From NCBI GenBank assembly GCA_015680685.1, contig MNCI01005769.1:124001-188000 (forward strand): a DNA stretch of 64,000 nucleotides, given 5' to 3'. The translations under genes were made by a program, and so were the position numbers. Positions 1 through 12,937 of the stretch are shown here, one piece after another. Under the pieces are notes generated by a model. It had not been told where the DNA came from. It did no database searches and saw only the letters and a list, made by a program, of their open reading frames with translations. The DNA comes from Gnetum montanum. Taxonomy: Eukaryota; Streptophyta; Gnetopsida; Gnetales; Gnetaceae. The number at the start of each line of letters is the position of its first letter. Position 1 is the first letter of the stretch.

Positions 1-148
1 CTGCAACTGCTGCATCCTCAGGACAATACCGCTGACGCGTTTGGGACGGTAACTTGAAGAAATCTTCAACGTTGCTAATGCTTTTAAGACAGATTTATGT
101 TGCCCTAGTGTTTGCTGCTGTTGTTAATGCTGTTGCTGATGCTATCAG

Positions 149-1309
149 GACTTGCTCGTGGATGATTTGCACACTCCGGAGCAAGCATTTGAAAGAGCGA
201 GAAGACGCGTGAGCTCCCTGGGGAAGAGCTCCTGCGAGAACGGCGGATATATGCAGAGTCCTGCAAAACTGGAACATGTCGCAGGGAATCTGGACGACAT
301 TTTGGCAAACAGTTACATGCAGACACCGTCGAATATGAACCTGAACATGGAGGAACAAGGGCATGGCAGCGGCAGTAACTTTGAACAGCAGCAACCGCAG
401 CAGCAGCAGCAGGTGATTGTAAGTTCTGTTAGTCTGGATTTGGCAGAAGCAGTGGATATTACGCAGCTGGAGCTGGATTTCCAGGAAGACTTCATGGCGA
501 CACCCCCGCCTGCTGCATTTTTGGGGCCAAAATGCGCGTTGTGGGACTGCCCTCGGCCTGCTCAGGGCATGCAGTGGTGTCAGGATTACTGCTGCAGCTT
601 GCATGCATCCATGGCTATAAAGGAAGGCTCTTCTAGGATGAGACCTATTGTGCGCCCAGGCGGAATCGATCTCAAAGACGGTCCTCTGTTTGCTGCTCTT
701 TCTTCCAAAACTCTTGATAAAGCCGTTGGGATTCCGCAGTGCGAGGGCGCTGCCACTGCCAAAACTCCCTGGAATGCCAACGATTTGTTCGATATCAATG
801 TGCTTGAAGGGGAAACTATCAGGGAGTGGCTGTTTTTCGATAAGCCACGGAGAGCCTTTGAAAGTGGAAACCGCAAGCAGCGTTCCCTACCCGATTACAC
901 TGGCCGCGGCTGGCATGAATCGAGGAAGCAGATCATGAAGGACTTTGGTGGTCTTAAGCGATCCTACTACATGGATCCCCAGCCTTCTGCACAGTTTGAA
1001 TGGCATCTCTATGAGTACGAAATAAATGATTCTGATTCATTTGCATTGTATAGATTGGAGCTCAAAGAAACCGCCTCCAAGAAGAATGTGAAAGGCAAGG
1101 TTTCTACTGATCCCTTGCTTGACTTGCAAAACCAGATACATAGGTTGTCTGCATCTGGGGAAGCCAAGAAATCGTATGCTGCTGCCAGGACAAGATCTTT
1201 TAAAAAGAGTTCTTATAATAACAGTAATTTTACTGCTTCCGGTGAGACGCCTACAGCGTTTTTCCCGGATATTGTGGAAGGATCTGATGGGTATTTTTCA
1301 ACCCAATGA
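149..1309 (+). CDS. VOZ: VOZ transcription factor, 3' terminal exon (partial gene)
   Basis: Plant-specific nuclear transcription factor of the VOZ (vascular plant one zinc finger) family. In Arabidopsis VOZ1/VOZ2 bind a palindromic GCGT-N7-ACGC site, interact with phytochrome B and act in flowering and stress responses (established knowledge). Seen here: about 386 codons ending in TGA at 1307-1309. From about residue 126 the conserved VOZ domain begins with [10 protein letters not shown] and continues [11 protein letters not shown], the Cys-Cys-Cys-His zinc site, followed by the basic [20 protein letters not shown] stretch and a [12 protein letters not shown] block. A Gln-rich run (QQQPQQQQQ) lies ahead of the domain. 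The upstream TGA at 137-139 and a CAG acceptor at 146-148 show that this is an internal or last exon; the family's usual N-terminal exon (MGKGSRSN type) must lie left of the window. The domain looks intact, so the gene is probably functional. Confidence 0.95.
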   Translation, partial: DLLVDDLHTPEQAFERARRRVSSLGKSSCENGGYMQSPAKLEHVAGNLDDILANSYMQTPSNMNLNMEEQGHGSGSNFEQQQPQQQQQVIVSSVSLDLAEAVDITQLELDFQEDFMATPPPAAFLGPKCALWDCPRPAQGMQWCQDYCCSLHASMAIKEGSSRMRPIVRPGGIDLKDGPLFAALSSKTLDKAVGIPQCEGAATAKTPWNANDLFDINVLEGETIREWLFFDKPRRAFESGNRKQRSLPDYTGRGWHESRKQIMKDFGGLKRSYYMDPQPSAQFEWHLYEYEINDSDSFALYRLELKETASKKNVKGKVSTDPLLDLQNQIHRLSASGEAKKSYAAARTRSFKKSSYNNSNFTASGETPTAFFPDIVEGSDGYFSTQ

Positions 1310-2278
1310 TTATTCGCATATCATAATTTTGAAGTCTTAAGGTCTTGATGACAGATGTTTTTTAGCTGTCAGTTCTTCAGTCCCCAGTGTAGTGTGAAAG
1401 GGACTGTATGATGATGATGATGATATGCGCGACTGTATGATGATGATGATATGCTCTCCAGGGTCTCCAGGTTATAAGTAAAGTCAAAGTTTCTGGTCTA
1501 ACAATTTCCTTTATTCAGAAATGGTTATTTGCCTGGCTAGTTCTAATGTTAGAGGGTCAGAGTTATGCACAAGACAAGATATAGCTACTAAGGAATGGCA
1601 TGGCGGAAGATTTGTTTGATCATAATGATTTTGCACGTTTCTTTGTCTAATTAGTCGGGTTGCATGATTCTAATACATTAATTGAGATGAACCAAGGTAT
1701 GCAAATTTTGAGCCTAGGGTGGGATTATTGCAAATTAGATCGACGAGTAGTAGTATGACTTATCTAACTGAAATACATTGTAGTTTTAGATGTTTTCTTT
1801 CGGTACTGTGAGAGGAACTGTGTTATTTGGATTTCGTTTTACTTCCAGCGAATATTGCTATTTTTTTGTCCTTAGGTAGAAACTCTGAGTAATTTATTAT
1901 TGGATTGGTCTACAAATTGTTTCTCCTGTTCTGGCTGAGTTCCTTAATCCAAGTTGAATAGTGGAGAAGAAAATGTAGATCCAAGAAGACACGATATTAT
2001 TGTGAAATCTAAGATTGAGCATTGGATCAATGAGAATGGAGAGAATGAACTCATTAAGTTGTTTCCAGTTTAATGGGATAACCTTGCGGGGATGATGAGG
2101 ATGTCTGCTATGCTGTTTTCAATTTGATGTGATAACCTTGGGGTGACGATGAGGATGTCTGCTAAGACGGTTATCCTTGTGAAGCTTCTTAGCAGACAAA
2201 CATTTTTGATTGTAAATGTTGTAAAGACTCTTAATGGGGAAATCCCTGGTCACAGGTTGATTCCAGTGGGCAATGTTG

Positions 2279-2473
2279 AGTTATGGACAATTTATTGGGG
2301 AAGAATGCTAAAACTGGTGTGCTCCATCACGTCTCAGCGGATAAGTTATGGACAATTTATTGGGGAAGAATGCTAAAACTGGTGTGCTCCATCACGTCTC
2401 AGCGGATAAGTTATGGACAATTTATTGGGGAAGAATGCTAAAACTGGTGTGCTCTAACAGGTCTCAGCGGATA
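2279..2473. repeat. 65-bp tandem repeat, three copies
   Basis: The unit begins AGTTATGGACAATTTATTGG and ends CTCAGCGGATA. Copies at 2279-2343 and 2344-2408 look identical; the third (2409-2473) diverges only near its end. The last GTCTCAGCGGATA piece also starts a second tandem array (2461-2496 and 2497-2533, 36/37 bp each). Confidence 0.93.
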
Positions 2474-4184
2474 TAATTAAATACATTCACTTTTCAGTCT
2501 CAGCGGATATAGTTAAATAACATTCACTTTTCAGTTTTAGTCAAAAATCCCCCTGCTTTTTGTGTGTGATTCTCCATATGGTTAATAGGGTTTCACTGTT
2601 CTCCAGTAACAGGGTGGAGAAAAGTGTTGGGAAATGTGCTGTTAATGTTGTGGGGTTCAGTCTTATTCGAGTGGAAGATGGCTCCAATTGATGATACATA
2701 TATTATCAATGCAGATTTTTATTTCGTGGGGAACGAAGCTCGAGGCTTCTTGAATGATAACCTCGCTTGGTTCTGTTGAAGGTCAACATCAATTAGAGGT
2801 TGTATATTTAGTTTGCATTGAGTTAGTTTTGGCTGGTTTGTAAGTATCAACTGAACATCTGAAATCTATCATATTTACAGACAATTGCTATGAATATGAC
2901 TCGGACCAATGTCAATGTGACACCTGTAAACTTTATTCTTTTATGTTTACTGTGAAGGTATTTGATATTTCATGTATGATATCTATCTAAATATCACAAT
3001 CAACATCTTTTAGGGTAATCTGTCATTTAAGACAATTAGACCATACTAATTAATTATTTAAGGGTGGTGTTAAATCAAATGATTGCAAATTATGTGAATA
3101 TTCCTGAACTGGCCAATGACAATTTACCTGAACTTGCGAACAAGTGAAGTATGGTGGCATACACAACGTACTTCAGTCACTATTTTGAGGAAGGTTTTCA
3201 GTAATTTATGTAGGTGAGGCAGACCTCGTTTTAAGTTTATCAACAGTACCGTTATGGCTGGCCATAGTTTCCATCTGTTTTGGTTATGCATCAATCACTG
3301 TAAGCCACTCTGCATTCACGGACACTCTGCATTCACGGACATGGTGACGTTACTCATCTCCAATATGAATGTCAGCCTGATGGCGGTACAAGCTACTGAA
3401 AAAGTACAAAGACTGCATCACCCTCTTTTTCCTTTTGTTAAATTAATGGTACAGGTCAGGTTAGTCAACCTGTTCCAGTAAGCGAATCTTCATTGAAGGT
3501 TTCAAGTTTCTTTGAACGTTTAAAAGGAAAAACTTTTGATGATTTGTGGATTTTTGTGAAACCACTGACAGTTTACCCTGATTGTTCAGCCTGCGGACTA
3601 CTGTTAATACCGTGTTGGCGGTTGGTTATTTACGTTTATCCATTTCTAAGGTGAATGAAAAACCTTGTTCTGTTTATAAATTATGTGCTCTGATTTAGAT
3701 CTATCAGGATGGATATATCCCAGTAGATTCTTTTGGTTTTGATACATTGATAAAATCAATATATTTTACAGAACAAGATAATAAGGAATTATGAGGATGA
3801 TAAACTATTTCACTAAAGCAAAAATAGGTATTTCGGTGAAGCCTTCTGTTTCTTTATCACAGAAATTTAAATATTGGTAGGAACACATGAGTAGATATCA
3901 TTAAACTAAAAAGTTTTTTATTTTTATATTGTTTTCTACTTCGTGTGAAGCATGCAAGCTACCATGGTAGCTATATGAATGGGTTAGCTTGTATTTGGAT
4001 AAAGCTATTATGATGTTAATTATATGGAAATGGTACATTGAATTGATTATAAAGCTACTGTGACATTAACAATGAGGTATTAGCTTAGTGGGTTTGGTAA
4101 CCCTAGGTCACATGTTTAATTAAAAATAAACCTAAATAAAAATTCAACCAAAATAAAAATTCAGTTTCATCAACTATTGTAGGA

Positions 4185-4270
4185 TTTATCGATTTCAAAA
4201 AACATATATGATATCTCTATAAAGTGATTTATCAATTTCAAAAAACATATATGATATCTCTATAAAGTGA
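4185..4270. repeat. 43-bp tandem duplication
   Basis: Two adjacent copies (4185-4227, 4228-4270) containing CATATATGATATCTCTATAA, differing at one base that I can see. Confidence 0.9.
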
Positions 4271-5316
4271 TCTATCACTATACATGATGTTGTAGATTCA
4301 AAAATACTCTAGATTTGGAAACTCTAAGGTGTAGGTTTGATTATGGTAGGTAATACTAAGTTTTGAAGGTTTAATTGGACTAAATGTCTTGGGGGGTAAA
4401 TATTGTTTAAAAGGAAATTGTTTTGGGTTCCAATACTACCCCTCCTTTCTTGCAATGATGGGGCCTAGATTCACCAAAATTTTATTATGGTTCAAGATGG
4501 GGCTAGTGATAGTTGGCTCGCTCATTTTTATAAAGTATCTATTGGCTATATTTCTTTGAGTGTACTAATAGTAACTCCTTCGGTTCTAACATTTCCAATG
4601 GTTCAAGTATGGATTATAAGGTACTAATCATCATCATATCATCCTAACTTTGTTCCACTAAAAATGGGATTGACTACATGAATTCTTGTTGACTAAGCTA
4701 GGTTTATAGGATACTATTAATGTAAATAATTAACATACACTTTCTCTAGCCCACACTAGCTTGGAAAAATTTTCCAATAGTAGAGCAAGTTAAATGGAGC
4801 TAAGCATGTGTACCTATTCAAAGGAAAAATACATGCAAGCAATGCTTTCTTAATGACCAATAGAGCAAGAATACATTGGACCCGCCCTTGCAATAATACC
4901 CTTGAAGCTTAAATAGAAGAAAGTGCAACTCCTACCCCATGCTACCTTAGAGGTATGGATAACGCAATCAGTATTCTTAAAAATAAGGAAAAACGAAAAA
5001 GAAGGAAAAGTTTACTAGTTAAGATCTAATTGATAATCATGGTAAAAAAGGGAAGTCGGTAACTTGTACAACCCTTGACCTCAAGGATTTCTGCTATGAA
5101 CGCATTATCCCAATCCCGAACCCTTTTGAATATTGAAAGATAACTATGGGATTGAAATTTATTACTATGCCCAAAACAGGGACCCAAAGTTCTATCATCG
5201 AATTTGTACCAGCACTCAGAAACTATGAAATGCTAACAGAAAACAATTCAAATTTCGGTGACTGATAAAGGCCATGTTAACATATCTGCATCGTAGTTTC
5301 TGTTTGACTGAGATTC

Positions 5317-7816
5317 ATGAGGAAATTTACAGAGCTCGGACGGATGGTTAAATTCGGAAATTGGATGAAGATTCGAAACAGGAACCAGCATATTATAGCG
5401 ATTGAACAGCTAGAGAACATCCTGGGAATAAAAGACGATGTGAGCAGCTTGTCAAAAAGAGGGGAGATCAATGATGCACTTAATCTTCTGTTTCTCAGCA
5501 GCAAGGTGGACTCCGAGGCCTACTCATCTTTACTGCAGGCATGTTCGCACAGTAGGGCTATCAGAGAAGGACAATTTGTTCATACCCATATTATTAAAAC
5601 TGGGTTTCAGATAGATTTAAAGGTAGGAAATGGGCTGCTGATAATGTATGCAAAGTGCAGGGGATTGCAGGATGCATGGCATGTGTTTGATGAAATTCCA
5701 GGCAGAAATGTTGTGACTTGGTCTGCTATGATTGGTGGGTTTGAGCAGAATGGCCTGCCTGTGGATGCTTTCAAGTTGTTTGCAGAGATGCTAAGTTGTG
5801 GGGTAGAGCCCAATCAGTTCACATATGGAAGTGTTTTGAGAGCAATTGCTGAAATCCAGTGTTTGCATGAAGGAAACCAAGTGCTTGGGCACATGGTTAA
5901 GACTGGCTATGATAGGCATCCTGTTGGAGGGAGTGCTCTTGTTAATATGCTTGCCAAGTGTGGGGCATTGGAGTCTGCTCGAACTGTTTTTGATAGTCTT
6001 ATTTACAAAAGTGTTTTTGCAGCCACAGCTATGATTACAGGCAAGTGAATTCTGATTTCATTGCAGTTTTTACCTTTTAACTTTTTGTGTTGTGCTTAGG
6101 GATCTTGTTTGCAGTTTCTGTATATTTGTTTTTGGTTTTAATGAAAATCTTTACTTGTCAATCATCACCCAGAGCCTCAATGCTCATCTGCCAAGTGAGG
6201 TCTAGGAGGGTTAGTGGATGAGTGAAAACCTAACCTATGTGATTCTAACATTACCTGTTAAGTTGACAATTTGGACCTCTGACAAGAACAAGATGTACTT
6301 ACTTGTTTGAAGTAAGAGTTATGAGAAGGTTTATACTTCGGCATTACTTTTTAAAGTTGAGCAAGGGATTTCTGGAACTCTTAACCTAATCTTATATGTT
6401 TACAAGTTATACTTTTTTAAGTGTTCTAGTTTGTGTTTTTTTCTTTTTTTCAAAATTCAGCAATAAGATTTCCCTGTATGGTTTCCTTGTTTAGATTTCA
6501 TTATAGGTTATTGTGATAGAACTTGAACCAGGATTTCTAAATTTATCACAGGATCTGTGATCTGCTTGACCCAGGTTATGCAAAGAGTCAAAAGATGCAA
6601 GATGCCTGTGAACTGTTTTGGGCAATACCAGAAAAAAATGTGGTTTCTTGGAATGCATTGATAGCAGGGCATGCACAAAATGAGCTTAATGAAGAGGCTG
6701 TAGACTTCTTTCGGCAGATGAGGTTTTCAGGGCATGTTCTGAACCAGAGCACATTTCCACCAGTCCTTAGTGCTTGTGGCAATTGGGCAGCTCTAGGTAA
6801 CGGACGATATATTCATGCTGTGGTTGTAAAGACATTGCTTAAGCCAGGACTCTTTGTGGGCAATGCCCTGATTACTATGTATGCGAAATGCAGCAGCATG
6901 GAAGATGCCCTCAAGATGTTCCAGAGGATGCATTCAAAAAATGTTGTTACATGGAATGCTCTAATTTCAGGATATGGCCAACATGGACAACCAAAGAAGG
7001 CCCTTGAATTTTTTGAGCAGATGGAGAAAGCAAGAATGGAACCCAATGATGTGACATTGCTTTGTGTTTTGTCTGCATGCAATCATGCAGGTTTGGTTGA
7101 TTTCATATGAGATTCTTATTGCTAAGACCATTTTTCAAATTGTCTACAAAATTTCATGCTAGGGTTCGTTCATAGTCATGTGCAACAACTAATGCAAGAA
7201 AATACCATCGGAGTATCCTTTTAGGATTGCTTGTTTTTAAACATGAATACTGATCTTAATTTTGTTTCGTTCTGTTGTAGGTTTGGTTGACCAAGGCTAT
7301 CATTACTTCAATTCTGTATGCAGAAAATATAGAGTGGTGCCTAGCGATAAGCATCTTGCATGTATGGTTGATTTGCTTGGTAGGTCTGGTTATTTAGATG
7401 AGGCTGTGGCTTTTATAAAGAACAATTCCACAGAACCATGTGCAAATGCATGGAAGGCTTTGTTGGGTGCATGCAAGCTCCATGGTAATGCAGATTTAGG
7501 ACAGTATGCTGCTGAAAAAGTTTTTGAATCAGGACAACAACATGCTTCAACTTATGTGCTTCTGCAGCACATATATGCCAAAGCTGGCAAGTTGGGTGAA
7601 GCAGCAAAAGCAAGAAAAATGTTGAAGGATGCTGGGGTTAGAAAGGATCCTGGATTTAGCTGGATTGAGGTTCGGAACAAGGTTCACAGGTTTGTGGTAG
7701 CAGATGATACTCACCCTCAAATGGAGGAAATCTATGAATTATTGAAAAAGATTCATTTGGAAATGAAAAATGCTGGATATGTTCCTGACATAAACAGTGC
7801 ATGTTGTGTGGAGTGA
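5317..7816 (+). CDS. PLS-class pentatricopeptide repeat protein, three exons, DYW domain absent
   Basis: PPR proteins are sequence-specific RNA-binding helical-repeat proteins that usually act on transcripts in plastids or mitochondria. Proposed exons are 5317-6040, 6575-7090 and 7281-7816, giving 591 residues. The joints restore the PPR consensus: AMITG|YAKSQKMQDA and CNHAG|LVDQGYHYF. Typical motifs are NVVTWSAMIGGFEQNG, KNVVSWNALIAGHAQN, NALITMYAKC and NVVTWNALISGYGQHG. The C terminus has the E/E+ type segment (GFSWIEVRNKVHRFVV, then AGYVPDIN) and stops at CCVE, just where many relatives run on into a DYW deaminase domain. Exon 1 ends CAG|GCAAGT, so intron 1 uses a GC donor with acceptor CCCAG. 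Intron 2 is a GT-AG intron of 190 bp. The first ATG of the open frame was chosen; a transit peptide cannot be judged by eye. Target RNA unknown. Confidence 0.92.
6041..6574 (+). other. GC-AG intron 1 of the PPR gene
   Basis: The donor is ACAG|GCAAGT, a strong plant GC-donor context, and the acceptor is GACCCAG|GTTATG. Only this joint gives the expected M-I-T-G-Y-A-K PPR sequence. Confidence 0.85.
7091..7280 (+). other. Intron 2 of the PPR gene, bounded by 12-bp direct repeats
   Basis: The sequence AGGTTTGGTTGA occurs at 7089-7100 across the donor and again at 7279-7290 across the acceptor (GTTGTAG|GTTTGG). Removing 7091-7280 restores the conserved A-G-L-V-D reading. Confidence 0.9.
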
Positions 7817-9993
7817 CACCAAATTAATTCCATTCTGGTGATTCATGATCTGGGCTTATGACATTCCAAAATGATTTAAATGGTTTGTGATATTTATTAA
7901 GCTACATGATGGTTCCACATCATCACGTAAGCCTGATCCCATTTATCTGGAGTTACCTTCTGAATGCAAGGCAAGGCATAAACTGCTGGGGGGAGGGATA
8001 CATGTTTAAGTAATTTATGTTTGACTGTTAAAATGATCATTTACTAAGATGGTTCTTCCACACAGGTATTGTTACACAGTCGATGGTAACTTCGTAAGTA
8101 TTATATATATGTCCAGTGTTTAGCATGCACTCCCTAACGTATGTTTGTTTTTACTGGACTCTGCAGGTTTCATTGATGGCTAGCATGCTATCAGGATATG
8201 AAAATTGCAAATCATTCAGATAAAGGACGGCATCTATTTTTTTTTTTTAATTTTCTAATTACAAAATCTGATTCAAACACAATAACGTCGTAGCGAAAGG
8301 TACATCTACACAAGAAATTTTCTCTCTTCCATCTAGTATTTTTTTTCTCTCTCAATCAAAGAATTTGTGGATGGCAACCACAATGAAAATATGGCAGACC
8401 ATGTAAAGCTTATTCTGCGTGGAGGCAACCTTTCAAAGCTTCTTTAAAACGTGCACAGCATGAATTTTACGAGAAAAATCTTTCCTTTTCTTTAAACCAG
8501 GTAATAAAATTATGGAGAAAAATTGTTTTGTTCCTTTGTAAGCATCATAATCATAATCATCCAAGTTATCCCATCTCATTGAGGCCAAAGTATTGCACAT
8601 GTTAGCAATATCTGCAAGTACAGATGTCTAATCTAATGCTATCCGTGTCTAATCTAATGCCACTTCCGAGTATATATTTTAGCTCAGTGCAGCAACTTTA
8701 GTGTCGGTATATTCTCCAGGAAGTGAGTGGATATTCTGGAATGCTATAATTATGATATTTGCTCTTGATATTATTTGAATGAGGATTATATCATCACAAA
8801 TACTTTTCCTTTATTTGAGAAGGTTCGACTGATAAAATTATGCTCATATGCTATGTTTGAACTGGAAAATGCCTTCATGATTTGGTTGGAACGCACGAGC
8901 TAAATATTCCACCTTTTTGCTGATGGTGGACTAAATATTCCACCCAAAAAAGCAATTAAAAAACTAAAAAAATCATTCGACATGTTTGGTGTCTGCCACT
9001 GTTACAAATCTCGGTAATAGATCCAGCATATAGTATGACAATTGAAAAGGTCTTCGTTGCTGTTTCCATGATATTTTAAAAAGATTTGATACGGATGCAT
9101 CTGCATATTGGATCATTCCATCCATATAGTAACATCGAAAAATATTCCAAGTTACCAAGCAACATTACAAGTGAAAAAAGACGACAAAGAGGTTGATTCG
9201 ATCACCTAAGCTTAGATAGGTTGCATATTGATGTCTCTGATTCTCATTCTTCTAATTAGTATTCCATACATACTTGCATACTCAATGTATAACTGTTATC
9301 TCTCTTTGTACACTGCCATTTTCTTCTCGGAAGAAGAAAAGGATACATATTATCAATTCTTGTAGCCACAAACTCATGAATGCATGATAAGTCCTTCATC
9401 AGCTTTACAAGGAGAACAAAGCATTCAAAATTAAACTTTCAAGGTTTAAATAACTACAGCAGTTGAAAGGCAATAGATAAAATTTAAAAGAAACACCAAA
9501 CAGCAATGCAACGATGTTTATTTCGATGCAAACAATAGGGTTTCAGAAAGTAATAGCTTTATTTTATTTCTTTTTTCAAGAAACAAACCCTGCTAAATAG
9601 TTACACCTGTCTTGAATCTTCTAGAAACTATTATTGTCTCAGTACTTACGAAACCCAACCCTTTCGTATCTAAGAAGTAGAATGGATATGAAATATGGAA
9701 CCCGTGGATCTTGAAAATAATGAAATGGTAATTTCTATATGCCATAATTGTCGACAGCATCTCTAATATGATTCGATGTGCAAATTGTTTCATGGCTAAA
9801 AATACATAAAATATACAAAATGAATATGCATTAACTGACTTTAAAAAGACCCAAACTAGCTGAAGTGATTTATTTTATCATACTTTAAAGGATAATTCAT
9901 ATATGTAAGCCGTCACTGGGGCATACTTCAAAAGATAATTCATGAATAAGAAGTCACTGTGGCAAACTTGTGTTTTAGTATGACCCTAACAAT
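7817..9993. other. Intergenic between PPR gene and b561 gene 1, nothing recognised
   Basis: AT-rich spacer with homopolymer runs and short open frames lacking any recognisable domain. It should contain the 3' UTRs of the two convergent genes. Confidence 0.6.
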
Positions 9994-11194
9994 TTACTCC
10001 TTCCTGATTCCTTCTCGGAATTCATCCTCAACATCATTCAAAGGAGTTACAGGCTTGGGTTTTGCATAACCTTGTTCCCTAAAGTAAGACCATCTATCTT
10101 GAAATAAGTAGGACATGGTAAATATACCAACTTCTATGGAGAATATGAGATAATAAATGGTCAGTTTTCCCCCATTGAAGTACTCATAGGATTTAAACCC
10201 TGAATACATACTAGCAATGCCTAAGAATGCTCCGCCAGTTCCCATCACCCAATGAACAAAATACCAAGCAGGTCTTGACTTCATTCCCCTAGACATCATT
10301 TAAAAAGAAGAGGTAAATATTTTGCTAATAAAAAAATGCAACTGAATCATTGAAACTGAAGTTGTAACAGTTTTACTAATAAAAGAACTGAATTATTAAA
10401 ACTAAAAGTGAAATTTTAGTAGGTTCTACACCCTTCAGATCTATTCAAACAATAGAAATGTACCTCTGTGGCCTAAAAAACCCAATAACAGGTTGAAGCC
10501 ACATGATAATGTAGAAGGCCAGGCCTGCCTGTTGATGAAAGCGGTTAAATAAGTTGTCAAATGTTATCAATGATGGTATGGCACCAATACTTCCAGTTAT
10601 CACAGCAAAAGTCTGTAATTTATGAAAAAAGCTAAATAAAACAGGACAAATCAATAAATCTGAAAGATAAAATTTATATGAGTTCAATAACATACCATAG
10701 TGATGACATGGAAATTGTAAAAAAACTTGAGCTTTCTTGTGCGTCCTTGTTCTCTTGCTATTTTTGACATTCGGATTAGTATGATAGAAATTGGCATTAA
10801 AATTCCGGTTGATACCCATAAAAATACACCATGAAAAATTTGATTTTTCACCAGAGTCTGTCAATCAAATAAAAATAATAGCATGTTCAACCCACAAAAT
10901 AATCCTTTACCAATAACAGGCAACGAGATTTCTTTCATTTTTCTGACATACAGAAAATAAGCTCATATTATAATATTCTACCGTAGAAACAGCAGATATT
11001 ATACTGCATAAAAAATGTTGCTGAAACTATTATCTGGCTAAAATATTACCGACAGTTAGCAGGAATACCTGACTAGGACTAGGATAAACTCTACCATGGC
11101 TGAAATCTTCAGAAACGTGAGGAAAATTGCCATAGAATTTCTCATGACTAAAATCTGTAAAATGCTGAGAAATGTTGGCATCCATAGAAACCAT
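9994..11194 (-). CDS. Cytochrome b561-domain transmembrane protein, copy 1
   Basis: Plant b561-domain protein resembling the small Arabidopsis cytochrome b561/ferric reductase transmembrane family (At2g30890/At4g18260 type). Such proteins hold two b hemes between four histidines and move electrons across a membrane; donor and acceptor are unknown here. Minus-strand exons: 11069-11194 (from the ATG), 10696-10857, 10464-10612, 9994-10288. All joints have GT/AG borders and give 243 residues. The heme histidines are visible as FHGVFLW, NFHVITM, RFHQQAG and YFVHWVMG, and about five hydrophobic segments follow in order. An in-frame stop precedes the first ATG and a possible acceptor (GATACAG) lies at about 11199, so an upstream exon with a signal peptide may exist. 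Exons 2 and 3 (162 and 149 bp) match copy 3 exactly in length. Confidence 0.88.
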
Positions 11195-12065
11195 TTTTCT
11201 GTATCAAAGCTTGTGAATATGAGGATTCCTTGTAGAAACTGGCTTCGATCACGAATGTTTAATGACTTTTCTCGGAATTGGGATGCCAAGTATTTATAAA
11301 TTTTTTGTGGGTGACTTACGGTTGGTAAACAGGAGTGTCAATCACTGGAGGAGTACTGAGTCAGACATTAAACAGTCAGTGGTGTAAATCCCGGACTTAC
11401 ATGGTATCTAAAGTTTACAGTCCAATCAACCTATTTAACGGAAATTGTTTACGAGTTCTACGTGCAAGTGAAAAACACCTAGTTTTAGGTTTACCACCAG
11501 CCTTAAAGGCCAAGGTTTTCTTAATGGGTGGTAAATTAAAAGCTTAAGCAAATATGTTAAGAGAACACGTTAGTGAAATCCTTACCGCAGGTTCAGGTAT
11601 TCATGTTAACTTAAGTTGTAGCATTCATTTTAAAATGAGAAATTATAAGGATGTATATTCATGTTAACTTAAGTTGTAGCATTCATTTTAAAATGAGAAA
11701 TTATAAGGATGTATAAAAAGTGGTATGTAATTAATGTGGGGTTTGTTTATTTATTTAATTTATAGATAAATAAAGAACAAACTTTTTTAAAAAAGCATGA
11801 TGGGTAACTATGCTTTAGCTTACGTTTTAAAGATTAGTAGGTAGCCTTATGGTATTACAAAAATAATCACATAGTCACATAATACATAAAAAGCAACAAT
11901 GAAAAAACGTGAATGAAAATGAAAAAGATCTTATCTAGTATTTTTTTTTAAACAACTGAATAATGAAGAATTATTGAGGTAAAATATTGAATTTTAACAA
12001 TGCAACTAATGCATTATAGGGGATGGTTTATGAGGTAGAATAGTAACTTTAAAAAGTTACGAAAG
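11195..12065. other. Intergenic upstream of b561 gene 1
   Basis: Would contain the promoter of the minus-strand gene. It holds a 58-bp tandem duplication (11598-11655 and 11656-11713). No other gene was seen up to the target site of element A. Confidence 0.6.
11598..11713. repeat. 58-bp tandem duplication
   Basis: Two adjacent copies beginning TATTCATGTTAACTTAAG, indistinguishable by eye. Confidence 0.92.
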
Positions 12066-12070
12066 CTATA

Positions 12071-12937
12071 TGATGAGTGGCGATGTACCCCTACACTCAA
12101 CCATACGAATACGAGCATTTCATGCACGATTCGGTTAAACTCTGCAGATGGGCTAATTATGGTATCTAGATAGTTACTCGTTGATTGCAATTCGCTGTCT
12201 TCCCACCTGGACTAGTATTTGCTTTGTCACGTATGGTTTAGTCCAGGTGAGGTGTATGATGCAATCCTAAACTAGTGCTACTCCTAGAGGCAATGGAAAA
12301 TAACTTGTTAAGCTAAGAGGAAAAGGATGAAGAGAGTTTAAGCTAGCCTAAGTGCGATGAGCATCCGTCCCTTAGTCATCCATACACATCTTGGACCTCA
12401 TGTACTACTGCTGGGATTACTAAGTGCATGTCCTAGGTACGCTACTGGGATACCAAGTAGTCACACTTAAATGCTTGTGATTAGGTTGTACTCATTTTGT
12501 GTTTACTAACAAGGATAGGAGAGGAAGGTAGAGAGAGATTAATCACAAAAGTAATAAATAACAGTTAAATAATTAAACTAAGTGAATGCTGCAATGATGA
12601 AGTAATCTCGATTTTTATTTGCGGTCATGTGCGTGTCCAAGCACGTCACACTCGAATGAAGGTGCCGTACAATTACAATCATTACATTGCGGGCATGCAC
12701 TGGGAGAAAAGTGTTGAGAAGAACTATAAATGAAAGCTAACTTCTAAAATGAACTATTGACTGACTCTAAAAATTTACTTCCAATTCCTTGCGTCTACAT
12801 GTGTATTTATAGGCCCGCACAGGAGTCACGATATCACGCATCTGATATCGCTAGCCAGGCCGCAATATCGGGTACCTGATATCGCTTATGCGATATTGCG
12901 GGTCCAATATCTAAGCCTAATAAATCACGATTCATCA
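12071..12937 (-). repeat. 3' LTR of element A
   Basis: 867 bp. On the plus strand it begins TGATGAGTGGCGAGGTACCC and ends GATTCATCA. Read on the minus strand, several GATATC/GATATCGC-type repeats precede a TATA box, CCTATAAATACAC (plus about 12800-12812). Confidence 0.9.

Larger units (their letters stand above)
1310..5316. other. Intergenic: tandem repeats, no gene seen
   Basis: AT-rich spacer between VOZ and the PPR gene. It holds a TGATGA microsatellite in the VOZ 3' flank (about 1409-1452), a 65-bp tandem triplication (2279-2473), a 36/37-bp tandem pair (2461-2533), a 43-bp tandem pair (4185-4270), a tRNA-like SINE candidate near 4071-4123 and a decayed RTE LINE-like tail near 4625-4690. 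No convincing coding frame was seen. Confidence 0.7.
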
